From positions 20,221 through 84,220 of IMG/VR virus record IMGVR_UViG_3300009104_000975: 64,000 nt of DNA, one strand, 5' to 3'. This document shows, one piece after another, positions 53,055 through 63,022 of the stretch (position 1 is its first letter; each line of letters starts with the position of its first letter). The notes below the pieces were generated by a model. That model did not search any database. It was not told the DNA's origin and saw only the letters and a program-made list of their open reading frames with translations. The DNA is from a virus. A program made the position numbers and the translations under genes.

Positions 53055-54457
53055 TGGCATCAGAATCAAAACTAACAATAAGAGAAAAAGAGATATGCCA
53101 CATATCACTGGAAGGTGTAATGTGTAGAGAGCTTGAAGAAAAAGCATCTGATGATTATATATCTGTGTTAAAAATGGCAACTGATTGGAATATAAATCTT
53201 AGTACAAATGGGTCTTATATACATAGAGTTATAATAGAACAAATAGATTCAGTACTATTAGATTTAAAACACCTTGGGTTTAAAGTAGCGGTATTTTGGG
53301 CAGAAGGCAGTTGGCCAGATGATAATGATATTGACAAAGAAATATTAAAATCAGTTAAAGAATGGGATAAAGAAGAATGGGGCTGTGCAGGACATATTTT
53401 AGATAGGCCGGGCAGATGTAGACCTACGTTCCACCATCAATGTGTTATTGTTAATTTACGAAAACTTACAAAAAGTATACAATGTCCTGTACCTCTATAT
53501 GAAGCAAGTAAAGAGCACTTTCATGATGACTATACTCCTAAATGGATTAAACCAGTATCAGAAAAATATTTACCAGATAGTAATTGGAAAAGTTACGAAG
53601 AAGCGAAGAAGCCATATAACTTGTTTAACTGTTTCTTACGAACATCATTGGAATATGGACTAAAAGTTTTTAACGTAGATTATAATATACGAGGTCTTAA
53701 AGTATGCACATATCCTGAAGATGACATTGAATGGACAGAGGGTGAAATATTTAAAAAGTATCTTCATGCAGATAGTATATACGACATACAAGATAACTAT
53801 CCAGATAAGAAACCTTTACTTGAATTTAAAATACAAGATTCGGCTGTTTTATATGTTCTTAATACCGAGACAGTACCACATGTAATTGTAGATGATATAC
53901 AAGTAATGGTATGCCCATGTAGTGGATTACATCAATTTAAATATATGGAACCAAGTCTTAATGTCATGGAAAAAGTAATATGGGCAGACTACAGTCCATA
54001 CGCAGTTAAGTGGATGGAAATATTAGTATACGAATGGGATGGAAAAGATTTCCATAAGTTTTTTGAAAATAATAAGAGTAGACTGAACTTTGACGGCACT
54101 TGTCATTATGGTTTTGGAACCTGGGAAAAGTTTTTAGATAGCTTTGAAAACGAAAACAAATGGTTATCAGTATGGAGTAAAATAAGAAATTTAGAACATC
54201 AATTTGAAGTAGTTGATCTTATTAATGATTATGATAAGATTGTAGAAATGATACCACATAATAAAAATGTTTTATTACAATGTAGTAATATATTCTTATA
54301 TGAATCAAACTATTTTAATAAAGGACTTCAAACAACTTTTAATGGAATAGATTATGTAAGAAAAGTACAAAGTATTTCAAATATAGTTTATCTTAATGGC
54401 GACCTAAATGGAAATTACTATAATATGACAAATATAAACAGGCAGAAATGGATATGA
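53054..54457 (+). CDS. Unrecognised protein, family A paralogue
   Basis: 467 residues, TAATG junction with its paralogue. Same motif order as 51768 (see that entry); about 40 residues longer. No signal or membrane segment. The last residues overlap the next gene by 10 nt. Confidence 0.6.
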   Translation: MASESKLTIREKEICHISLEGVMCRELEEKASDDYISVLKMATDWNINLSTNGSYIHRVIIEQIDSVLLDLKHLGFKVAVFWAEGSWPDDNDIDKEILKSVKEWDKEEWGCAGHILDRPGRCRPTFHHQCVIVNLRKLTKSIQCPVPLYEASKEHFHDDYTPKWIKPVSEKYLPDSNWKSYEEAKKPYNLFNCFLRTSLEYGLKVFNVDYNIRGLKVCTYPEDDIEWTEGEIFKKYLHADSIYDIQDNYPDKKPLLEFKIQDSAVLYVLNTETVPHVIVDDIQVMVCPCSGLHQFKYMEPSLNVMEKVIWADYSPYAVKWMEILVYEWDGKDFHKFFENNKSRLNFDGTCHYGFGTWEKFLDSFENENKWLSVWSKIRNLEHQFEVVDLINDYDKIVEMIPHNKNVLLQCSNIFLYESNYFNKGLQTTFNGIDYVRKVQSISNIVYLNGDLNGNYYNMTNINRQKWI

Positions 54458-55218
54458 TAAACTATAATAGATTAGCATACTACGAAGAAGCAAATACTGA
54501 AACTATAGAACATTTTGAAACATGGGAAAACATAGATGGTTACTTTGACCGTAACCCAGCAGTAGCAGATAAGTATCAACTTCCAAGTAATGGTAACATT
54601 AATAATATTATGGATAATACAAATGTGCCATGGGTTCATATTCCAGAAATACCAGTACCGTGGAAAGATATACAGAAAGAAGCAATGCATTTATTAGAAA
54701 CAGAATGTTTTAGTTTGCATAGAGCAAACAGTGGCGGAGGTTGGTTAAGTCTATGTATTCATGGAATGAGTAGTGTACATACTAACGTTCCTGAAGATTA
54801 CAATTTACCAGATAGTGCAGAAGAGGATCTAAGCACTTGGACTGATATTGCAAAATTTTGTCCAATAACAAAAACATGGATGGAAGACGAGATGTTATAT
54901 GATAAATTTACTCGTGTTAGATTTATGGCAGTGTTGCCAGGCGGATGGATTATGCCACATAGTGACACTGATAGACTAGCAGGATTAGGAGCCACTAATG
55001 TAGCAATTAATAACCCAGATGGTTGTGCGTTAGTTATGGAAGAATATGGCACGATGCCATTTACACCGGGTAGTGTTTTTAAAATAAACACAGGACATGT
55101 ACACTCGGTATGGAATCGCAGTGACGAACCTCGAATACATATGATATTTGATGGTGATACAAGTGATGAATTTAAAAATAAAGTGAATGAGAATTATGCC
55201 AAAATGTTTAATGTTTAA
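54448..55218 (+). CDS. Aspartyl/asparaginyl beta-hydroxylase-like protein
   Basis: 256 residues. PHSDTD (H171, D173), then GHVHSVWNRSDEPR (H217/H219, R229) match the Asp/Asn hydroxylase branch of 2OG-Fe oxygenases. It would hydroxylate a peptide or small molecule. ATGs at 54448 and 54454 are both possible; the second is an ATGA overlap. Confidence 0.75.
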   Translation: MDMINYNRLAYYEEANTETIEHFETWENIDGYFDRNPAVADKYQLPSNGNINNIMDNTNVPWVHIPEIPVPWKDIQKEAMHLLETECFSLHRANSGGGWLSLCIHGMSSVHTNVPEDYNLPDSAEEDLSTWTDIAKFCPITKTWMEDEMLYDKFTRVRFMAVLPGGWIMPHSDTDRLAGLGATNVAINNPDGCALVMEEYGTMPFTPGSVFKINTGHVHSVWNRSDEPRIHMIFDGDTSDEFKNKVNENYAKMFNV

Positions 55219-56248
55219 AAATGGAATGACTATAGGTCCTATTGGTAACGTTAGGCCTTGTTGTATGTATATAAACACAGATATCAGACAACGATATAAT
55301 GAACATGGTTGGCGGGAAAAGTTTGACGAATTATATGAACAAAGTCTCGATAAATGGTTGCCTAACTGTTATGAATGTAAAGCAGAAGAAGATCGAGGAA
55401 AACAAAGTTTAAGACAACGAGCAAATGAATGGTTTGATGGAGAAGAAGGAATACAATATTGGGATTTAAAATTACATAACACTTGTAATCTTACTTGTGT
55501 AATGTGTAATCCAGTAAGCAGTAGTAAGTGGCAAAAGTTAGTTACTGAAAACCCAGACGAAGAATGGTTAGATATTGTAAAAAAAGACGCTAAGATGAAA
55601 ACAGGGTGGCATAAAAATATACTTCCATTAATTATGGAACGACTTTATGACACAAAATATTTAAAATTTACAGGTGGTGAGCCTTTATTAATTCCACACG
55701 TAAGAAAGATTATTAAACGTTTATATGACGATGGAATATCTCCAGGTGTGCATTTAAGTATTATTACTAATGGTACTATTCCAATAGATGAAGAAATGTT
55801 AAAAATGCTATTAACATTTAAACAGGTTTCTTTATTAGTAAGTATAGATGGTATTGAAGATAGATTTGAATATATTAGAGCAGGTGCTAATTGGAAAGAA
55901 GTAGAAACAAACTTGAAAGAATTTAGTAATATCTCAAAACAAAATAATAATTTTGCTCTATGTATACTTTACTTGCCTATGACAATAAATGCGGCACAAA
56001 ATGAGACATCAGCACAATGGGCAAAAGATCTCGACATTACATTTTCTAAAAGTGTAGAAATTTATAAACCTGAATATTTGACTTATCGTAGTTTAAACAA
56101 TAAACTAAGAGAAAGATACAATATAAAAACTGATTATGAATATGATGAGAACGTATTTAAGGAGTTACTTAAACACATGGAAATTAAAGATAGATTAATG
56201 GGTACTAACTTTAGAAGTGCCTGTCCGGAGTTATTTGAAGATGAGTAA
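55187..56248 (+). CDS. N-twitch radical SAM protein, short N-module
   Basis: 353 residues from 55187; 55196 is also possible, and C7 (KCLMF) favours either over later starts. PCC at 25-26, CYEC at 61-64, core CNLTCVMC at C100/C104/C107. Conserved tail KDRLMGTNFRSACPEL. 31-nt overlap with the hydroxylase gene. Confidence 0.82.
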   Translation: MRIMPKCLMFKNGMTIGPIGNVRPCCMYINTDIRQRYNEHGWREKFDELYEQSLDKWLPNCYECKAEEDRGKQSLRQRANEWFDGEEGIQYWDLKLHNTCNLTCVMCNPVSSSKWQKLVTENPDEEWLDIVKKDAKMKTGWHKNILPLIMERLYDTKYLKFTGGEPLLIPHVRKIIKRLYDDGISPGVHLSIITNGTIPIDEEMLKMLLTFKQVSLLVSIDGIEDRFEYIRAGANWKEVETNLKEFSNISKQNNNFALCILYLPMTINAAQNETSAQWAKDLDITFSKSVEIYKPEYLTYRSLNNKLRERYNIKTDYEYDENVFKELLKHMEIKDRLMGTNFRSACPELFEDE

Positions 56249-57458
56249 AAAATTACCAAGCGATACATTTTGTGTATTACCGTTTATGCACGTAGCAGTT
56301 AATCCTGGCGGAGGGTTTCGTGTGTGTTGTAACAGTAACCCACAAAACAATAAAGTATTAAAAGATGATGGCAGTGGAAAAGCATATCGTATATTTAAAG
56401 ATGATGTCAACGAGATGTGGAGCAGTCAATGGATGAAAGATATTCGTAAACAATTCATAGATGGAGAACGTCCAAAAACATGTCAACGTTGTTTCCGTGA
56501 AGAAGATGCAGGCATACGTAGTCCACGTATTGGATACAATGAAAAGTGGTATAAAAAAGATGTAAAAGTAGCAGAAGAAATTCCATTAGATATACGTTAT
56601 GTAGATTTACGTTTAGGCAACTTATGTAACTTAAAATGTCGTATGTGCAATCCGTGGAGTAGTAGTATGTGGGTTAAGGATTGGAATAAAGTAACAGGTA
56701 CAGCAAAACTTGAACCAAACGATCCATTAAACAAAGAACAATTAGAATGGTTAGATGTTATGCAACAGTGGCCAGATCGTGAACAAACAGGATTAAACTT
56801 TGTTGAAATTGCACACACCATTGAAGAAATTTATTTAACTGGCGGAGAACCCACACTTGCTGTAAGTCAATATGCATTATTTGATTATTGTATTAAAAAC
56901 GATTTAGCAGGTAACATTAGATTAAAATATAATACTAACCTTACAAATATTCCACAAAAAATGATAGATTACTGGAAACACTTTAAAGGAGTACAACTTA
57001 ATACAAGTATTGATGCAACTGGTGCCAGAGATAGATATGTTCGCTATCCAAGTAACTGGGCTAAAATAGAAGAAAACTTTGACAAGTTAAATGCACTACC
57101 AAACGTATATATTCAAGTACATTGTACAGTACAAGTATTAAACATGTGTGCAATGAGTGAACTGTTTGATTGGACACGTAGTAAGGGTGTTCCCGATAAA
57201 GATATATATTTGAATATTCTTAATCATCCAGAAATGTATAACATTCGCACATTACCATTAATGTTAAAACAAATAGCAGAAGATCGTTTACAACCTTACT
57301 TGGATATTCCAAAAGTAGCAGATACAATAAAATATATGTGGGCTGAGAACTGGTATGAAGATAAGTGGCAAGAATTTATTGATTATAATAAGAAAACAGA
57401 TGAATTACAAAAAGGTAATTTACTAGATGTATGTCCGGAGTTCAAACCTTATGTCTAA
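56241..57458 (+). CDS. N-twitch radical SAM protein
   Basis: 405 residues from 56241 (RBS GGAG). C11 (FCVLPF), C29-C30, C81/C84, core CNLKCRMC at C129/C133/C136. Tail GNLLDVCPEF. 8-nt overlap with the next rSAM gene. Confidence 0.85.
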   Translation: MSKKLPSDTFCVLPFMHVAVNPGGGFRVCCNSNPQNNKVLKDDGSGKAYRIFKDDVNEMWSSQWMKDIRKQFIDGERPKTCQRCFREEDAGIRSPRIGYNEKWYKKDVKVAEEIPLDIRYVDLRLGNLCNLKCRMCNPWSSSMWVKDWNKVTGTAKLEPNDPLNKEQLEWLDVMQQWPDREQTGLNFVEIAHTIEEIYLTGGEPTLAVSQYALFDYCIKNDLAGNIRLKYNTNLTNIPQKMIDYWKHFKGVQLNTSIDATGARDRYVRYPSNWAKIEENFDKLNALPNVYIQVHCTVQVLNMCAMSELFDWTRSKGVPDKDIYLNILNHPEMYNIRTLPLMLKQIAEDRLQPYLDIPKVADTIKYMWAENWYEDKWQEFIDYNKKTDELQKGNLLDVCPEFKPYV

Positions 57459-58593
57459 AACATATTGCAACGAACCATGGAAAACAATTCACTATGATAA
57501 TATTGGATCATTGGGACCTTGTTGTACATACAGAGGCAAAAGAGATAAAAGTCTAGAAAGCGTACAAGATTATTTAAACAGTGATTGGTTAAAAGAACTT
57601 AAACGTAAAATGCTTAATAACGAAAGAGATGAAGGTTGCTATAACTGTTGGGTTAAAGAAGATAAAGGTGAAGATAGTCAGCGTTTACAACAAAATAGAA
57701 AAGACGGCGTATTAACTGAAACAGACATAAAAAGAGTTTGGTTAAGTTTTGGAAACATATGCAATAAAAATTGCAATATATGTAGGCCAGCTAGAAGTAG
57801 TATAATAGCAAAAGAATATAAAAAATTAGGCAGTGATCATGAGATATATTCTATAGATAAAGATCCTGCAATATTACAAAAAGATTTTAGTGGTATATAT
57901 TTGGACAAATGGGAAAATTATATAGATGCATTAGACAATGCTCACACAATAAACTTAGATGGCGGCGAACCATTTTTTACAAAGCAGTGTACAACTATAT
58001 TAGAGACTCTTATTAAAAAAGGATCTACTAATAAGAAAATAAAATTCTCAACAAACGGAAGTGCAAATGAAAAACATTACAAACTACTGAAACAATTTAA
58101 ACAAGTAGATTTTGGTCTTAGCATAGATGGAATAAGAGAATTATACAGTTTAGTAAGAAGCCCACATCATTGGAATTGGTGGGAAAAACAACATAGACTA
58201 ATGGAACAACAAACTAACCTAAGTTGGACTTATCTTGCAGTAGTGCATTGTTTTAACATACATCAACTACCAGAAATGATAAGATATTTTATTAAAAATA
58301 ATCCAAATACAGATTCAAGGTTTCATTTTACAACTATTGTATCAAGACCATATTTAGGTACACATATTGTTCCTAATTATATAATAGAACAAACAATAAA
58401 AGAACTCGACTTATTGGAAGGCCAATTACATAAAAAAGAACAAGTAAATATTAATAATGTTAGGCACCACTTAGTGTATAGTATATTAAATAAATCAACG
58501 GAAGATGAGATTAATTTTAAAAAATTTGTAGACATATTTGGTCCTATTAAAAAGTTAGATTATCAAAGTTATTTGCCATGGAGTATTAAATGA
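57451..58593 (+). CDS. N-twitch radical SAM protein
   Basis: 380 residues from 57451. C6 (YCNEPW), C24-C25 (PCC), C63/C66, core CNKNCNIC at C104/C108/C111, and GGEP. The tail lacks the LRG motif. Overlaps the SDR gene by 4 nt (ATGA). Confidence 0.83.
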   Translation: MSKTYCNEPWKTIHYDNIGSLGPCCTYRGKRDKSLESVQDYLNSDWLKELKRKMLNNERDEGCYNCWVKEDKGEDSQRLQQNRKDGVLTETDIKRVWLSFGNICNKNCNICRPARSSIIAKEYKKLGSDHEIYSIDKDPAILQKDFSGIYLDKWENYIDALDNAHTINLDGGEPFFTKQCTTILETLIKKGSTNKKIKFSTNGSANEKHYKLLKQFKQVDFGLSIDGIRELYSLVRSPHHWNWWEKQHRLMEQQTNLSWTYLAVVHCFNIHQLPEMIRYFIKNNPNTDSRFHFTTIVSRPYLGTHIVPNYIIEQTIKELDLLEGQLHKKEQVNINNVRHHLVYSILNKSTEDEINFKKFVDIFGPIKKLDYQSYLPWSIK

Positions 58594-59156
58594 AAAGCAT
58601 AATATGTACAGGAAATCCAGAATTTGGCGTAGCAAGTGCAATAGCTGAACGTTGGCCAGAAACAGAATTTGTTAGTAGAACTAATTGGGATTACGATTTA
58701 ACACAAGATAGTTATAAAAAGAAACTAGCAGAAAAGGCTCTTAATTATGACGTCTTTATTAACGGATCTGCACTATGGCAGTACCATCAAACTTTGCTAC
58801 TAGATGTAGTCTATAAAACCGCCCAAACCAATCGCAAAAGACTACATATAGTATGTTTAGGTAGTACAACAGACAGAGCTACTAAAGGCTCTGATTGGCA
58901 TTATCAGCAAGAAAAGAAGGCTTTACGTAGTACAAGCAATGCATTAGGCTTAAAAAGCATATGGGCTGGTGGTCCTAAGGTTAGTTATATTACATTTGGT
59001 ACATTAGAAAACAATGCACACAAACACCCTGGTCGAAAAGTAATGAAATTAAACGATGCTGTAGATATGATTGAATATGTAATTAATATGCCATATCATT
59101 TAAATGTAAATGAACTTAGCATTGACCCTATACAAACGGAGTGGCCAAATGAATAA
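58590..59156 (+). CDS. Short-chain dehydrogenase-like protein
   Basis: 188 residues. ICTGNPEFGVASAIAE resembles the TGxxxGxG NAD motif and DWHYQQEKKAL the YxxxK pair (Tyr, then Lys at +4). It would oxidise or reduce a hydroxyl or carbonyl group. Shorter than the usual 250, so the substrate part may be reduced. Confidence 0.6.
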   Translation: MKSIICTGNPEFGVASAIAERWPETEFVSRTNWDYDLTQDSYKKKLAEKALNYDVFINGSALWQYHQTLLLDVVYKTAQTNRKRLHIVCLGSTTDRATKGSDWHYQQEKKALRSTSNALGLKSIWAGGPKVSYITFGTLENNAHKHPGRKVMKLNDAVDMIEYVINMPYHLNVNELSIDPIQTEWPNE

Positions 59157-59976
59157 AATAGGAATATTTGGTGATAGTTTTGCTGTACCTGATGTAAGGG
59201 CGAAATGGGATGGAAATATTGTTAAGATTTCTAATGTTAATTGGATGGAATTAATAGGAGCACAAACATATGCCTATGGCGGTACTGATGTAGCATATAG
59301 TTTTTTAGAATTTGAAAAGCATCATAGTAAATATGATCAAGTTATTTTTGTATTAACTAATCCAGGCAGCAGAATAACTCTCAAACATCGCGACTTTATA
59401 CTAAATTCATGTGATCAAGAGTATAGCATTAGAGCCATAGAAAGATTAAAGAAATCAGATGACTATGATCCTATACTTAATCATTTACATTTATCTTTAA
59501 TTGAATGGCACAAAATGCAACCACTTGACGCTTTTGCAGAAAGAGAAACTTTATTTTGTAATTTAATGGTAGCACGAATAAAACAATTAAGACCAGATGT
59601 TAAATTTATACAAGCATTTGCTTGGAATAATATTGAACACATTGGCGACAATAAATATATTCCTTCTACTAGTTGTTTAGTTGACATTACCCATTACGAA
59701 AATAAAATATTTAATTGGGAACATCCTACATCAGAAAATAGTGGATGGTATTGCTCTGATAAAAAAGGGGATATTAGAATTGGGCATATAACATGTGAGT
59801 CACATGTAATTTTAGCAGAACTAATTAAAAAATGGCTAAAAACTGATAAAATGTTTTTTGACTTTGATATAAAAGAATTTCATAATATTAAACCTGACGA
59901 GAAGCTATACAATACGGCTTTTCATAAAAGTTATGAAGACTGGTTAGCATATTGTAAGGAGCATAAAAATGAGTAA
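59149..59976 (+). CDS. SGNH/GDSL-like protein, second copy
   Basis: 275 residues from 59149 (RBS GGAG). KIGIFGDSFAVPD is the same GDSL start as 27269. Catalytic His-Asp not located. Overlaps both neighbours by 8 nt, suggesting it acts with the rSAM cluster, perhaps on an ester. Confidence 0.6.
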   Translation: MNKIGIFGDSFAVPDVRAKWDGNIVKISNVNWMELIGAQTYAYGGTDVAYSFLEFEKHHSKYDQVIFVLTNPGSRITLKHRDFILNSCDQEYSIRAIERLKKSDDYDPILNHLHLSLIEWHKMQPLDAFAERETLFCNLMVARIKQLRPDVKFIQAFAWNNIEHIGDNKYIPSTSCLVDITHYENKIFNWEHPTSENSGWYCSDKKGDIRIGHITCESHVILAELIKKWLKTDKMFFDFDIKEFHNIKPDEKLYNTAFHKSYEDWLAYCKEHKNE

Positions 59977-61123
59977 ATTTTGTTATATGCCTTGGAATGC
60001 AATCACGTTAACCGCTAATGGTGATATTAAACCATGTTGCCAATTTAGTAATAAAGGACGTATGCCTAATACTGAGCATAATACAATAATGGAAAATTTT
60101 AATAGTGAACGTATGCAAGGATTACGCAAAGATTTCCTACAAGGTATAGAAAACAATGCATGTAATAGTTGTTGGGAGAGAGAAGATTTAGTAGGCCAAA
60201 GTAGACGCTTATGGTTTAACAAAAAGTTTCTCAATAATGAACCTAAGCCAACTACACATGATGTACCAAACCCTACATTCTATCAAGCAGATATTAACTT
60301 GTCAAATGTATGTAATTTAAAATGTCGTATGTGTGGAAGTTGGGCAAGTAACAGTTGGTTTGAAGAAGAATTAGCGTTAGCCAAAATAGACAAGCGTTAT
60401 GAAAAGAATACACGTCCTGTTCCATTACAACAATATGAATTAGAAGATTTACGTAATATGCTACCTCATTTAAAGAAAGTAAAACGTATAGACTTTAAGG
60501 GTGGCGAACCAATGATGGCAAAACATCATAATCAATTTTTGGAATGGCTAATTGAAGAAGATATGACTGACGTAGAATTATTCTACACTACAAATGGTAC
60601 AGTACAAAATCCTAAGATTTTAAAATTATTAAGCAACTTTAAACGTGTCAGCATATGTTTCAGTATAGAAGGCACAGGTGATTTATATAGTTATATAAGA
60701 GGTGGAAAATATACTATAGAAGATTTTGAAAACACACTAGCAGTATATGATAAATTAGAAAACGTACAAATAATGTTTAATGTAACATTGCAAAATTATA
60801 ACGTTTTCAACTTACCAGACTTGCATTTTTTCTTACATGATTTGGAAGATAAATATGATAGAGTAAGTGCAAATAACAGTTTCACTACTATCTGTAACAA
60901 ACCAGCATATTTAAGTCCAATGAATTTACCCGATGATTTAAGAGATAAAGCAATTGGAAGATTATCTTTGTTTAGTGATTTTGAAAAGTTAGTTGAAAGT
61001 ATGAAACAAAGAACATTTAATCCAGAGCTATGGGAAGTGTTTATTAACTTTACAAATGATTTGGATAAAATGCGAGGAGATAGTGTAGTGAAAGCAGTAC
61101 CACAACTAAAGGAACATTTTTAA
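59969..61123 (+). CDS. N-twitch radical SAM protein
   Basis: 384 residues. C5 (FCYMPW), C23-C24 (PCC), C65/C68 (CNSC), core CNLKCRMC at C115/C119/C122, GGEP. Tail LDKMRGDSVVKAVPQL. TAATG junction with the next. Confidence 0.85.
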   Translation: MSKFCYMPWNAITLTANGDIKPCCQFSNKGRMPNTEHNTIMENFNSERMQGLRKDFLQGIENNACNSCWEREDLVGQSRRLWFNKKFLNNEPKPTTHDVPNPTFYQADINLSNVCNLKCRMCGSWASNSWFEEELALAKIDKRYEKNTRPVPLQQYELEDLRNMLPHLKKVKRIDFKGGEPMMAKHHNQFLEWLIEEDMTDVELFYTTNGTVQNPKILKLLSNFKRVSICFSIEGTGDLYSYIRGGKYTIEDFENTLAVYDKLENVQIMFNVTLQNYNVFNLPDLHFFLHDLEDKYDRVSANNSFTTICNKPAYLSPMNLPDDLRDKAIGRLSLFSDFEKLVESMKQRTFNPELWEVFINFTNDLDKMRGDSVVKAVPQLKEHF

Positions 61124-61839
61124 TGTTAGTAGGTATAGAAGATAATTTTGCACCCAAAGACGAACTACTTCGTGTAGAATGGAACTTGGGTAAACGTTGT
61201 AACTATAACTGTAGTTATTGTGGTAATGAATTACACAATAAAACCAGCGACCATATGAGTTGGGAAGTATACACAGGCACAATAGATAAAATTGTGGAAG
61301 CATCTAATGGTAAGAAAATTAAAATAAGTTTTACTGGTGGTGAACCTTTTGTACATCCTAAGTTTATTGATATGCTAAAGTACGCTAAAGAAAATGGAGT
61401 GTATCGTTGCAGTGTAACTACTAATGGAAGTCCGCCTCCTAAAATATATAAGAAAGCATTAAAATATTTACATTATGTTATAATCAGCTATCATTTCGAA
61501 TTTGCATCTCACGATAAAGTTATTAATAATATTACAGGTATGTGGGAAGAAATACAAGAATACAGAGCCAAAGATCAATACAAAGGTATGCACGTACACA
61601 TTATGGCATTACCTGGGCACATGAAAGAATGGAAAGAAATTATAAACGAATTAAAAGAATGTGGAGTAGAATATACAGTTAGAAAAATTAGGCCACGTGT
61701 TAATGAAGACCGCACAGGATGGAATAAACCATATGCTGACGGTATGCTAGGGCAACATCCCAAGCATGAAGAAACTGAAAAGTTTGCTGGACAATATTAT
61801 AGTGCAGAAGAAGAAAAATGGTTAAACGAAAATGTCTGA
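61123..61839 (+). CDS. Minimal radical SAM protein
   Basis: 238 residues with only the core: CNYNCSYC at C26/C30/C33 and GGEP. It has no N-module and no SPASM. A stand-alone SPASM-like protein is encoded nearby at 63009, so the pair may form one enzyme. Confidence 0.8.
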   Translation: MLVGIEDNFAPKDELLRVEWNLGKRCNYNCSYCGNELHNKTSDHMSWEVYTGTIDKIVEASNGKKIKISFTGGEPFVHPKFIDMLKYAKENGVYRCSVTTNGSPPPKIYKKALKYLHYVIISYHFEFASHDKVINNITGMWEEIQEYRAKDQYKGMHVHIMALPGHMKEWKEIINELKECGVEYTVRKIRPRVNEDRTGWNKPYADGMLGQHPKHEETEKFAGQYYSAEEEKWLNENV

Positions 61840-63022
61840 AGATAAAGTAAGAGAGTGGTTAATGAAACCCGGTAATAATTTTTGTGCGTTGCCATTTACA
61901 CATATGGCAATAGAAGCCAATGGCGATATAAGACCTTGTTGTATGGGCGATGAATTTGATTTAAACATTAGAAATAAAACAATACAACAAGTATACAACG
62001 ACCCAATAAGACTACAATTTGTAGACAGTTTTAAACGCAACGAACAACATCCTGCATGTCATCAATGTTGGAAAGATCCAGAAATAAGAACTACTTTTTC
62101 AACATCATCTGTTGCTATGGAAGTAACAAAACAAGCAATGAATGGAATAACACCTAAGCATGAATTAAAATGGTTAGAAATTAAACCAGGAAATAGATGT
62201 AACTTAAAATGTAGAATATGTGGAGTACATAATAGTAGTACCTGGGCAAAAGATACTGCGGCAATGGAAGAGCCCAAAGTAAAGTTTAAAAACAGCGAGT
62301 CATTTAAATATACACAATCGTGTGATTGGATCGATGATCCAAAATTTTGGAATGATGTAAATCAATTAGAATCATTAGAGTACTTACATTTTATGGGTGG
62401 CGAGCCGTTTATGGTTCCTGAGCATTTTCAATTAATAGAACGTTTAGTAAACGATCCTGACATTGATACTAGTAATATTATAATAGGATACAATACAAAC
62501 GGAACATATTTTCCTAGCAAAGAAAACTTTGAACTATACAAGAATTTTAAGCAAGTAAAATTTGCAATAAGCATAGATGATATTAATGAGAGATTTAACT
62601 ATCAGCGTAAATTAGCTGAGTGGGAAGAAGTAAAAAATAATATTAAGAATTTTCAAAAATTAGATAAAAGCCAATATCTTGCACATTTGGATCCTACTAT
62701 AAGTATATTTAATATATTTTATTTAAATGAGATTTGTACAGAATTTAATAATTTAGGATATTATGGTTTTACTAACCAACGACATTTTGTAAATAGTGGT
62801 CCTGATTGTATTCATACGCTACCTCAATATATAAAAGACATTATTACAGAAAAGTATAAAGACAGTGATAACATATGGATTAAACGAGCCGTAAACTATA
62901 TGAATAGTCAAAAATCAGATTATAGCTTATGGGAGGATTTTAAAATAAAGACTAATAAATTAGATTTATTAAGAAAAGAAAACTTCCAACATACATTTAA
63001 GGAATTTTATGAGCAATTTTAA
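61832..63022 (+). CDS. N-twitch radical SAM protein
   Basis: 396 residues. C18 (FCALPF), PCC, CHQC, core CNLKCRIC at C123/C127/C130. GGEP present. Tail LDLLRKENFQHTFKEF. 8-nt overlap with the previous gene and 14-nt with the next. Confidence 0.85.
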   Translation: MSEDKVREWLMKPGNNFCALPFTHMAIEANGDIRPCCMGDEFDLNIRNKTIQQVYNDPIRLQFVDSFKRNEQHPACHQCWKDPEIRTTFSTSSVAMEVTKQAMNGITPKHELKWLEIKPGNRCNLKCRICGVHNSSTWAKDTAAMEEPKVKFKNSESFKYTQSCDWIDDPKFWNDVNQLESLEYLHFMGGEPFMVPEHFQLIERLVNDPDIDTSNIIIGYNTNGTYFPSKENFELYKNFKQVKFAISIDDINERFNYQRKLAEWEEVKNNIKNFQKLDKSQYLAHLDPTISIFNIFYLNEICTEFNNLGYYGFTNQRHFVNSGPDCIHTLPQYIKDIITEKYKDSDNIWIKRAVNYMNSQKSDYSLWEDFKIKTNKLDLLRKENFQHTFKEFYEQF

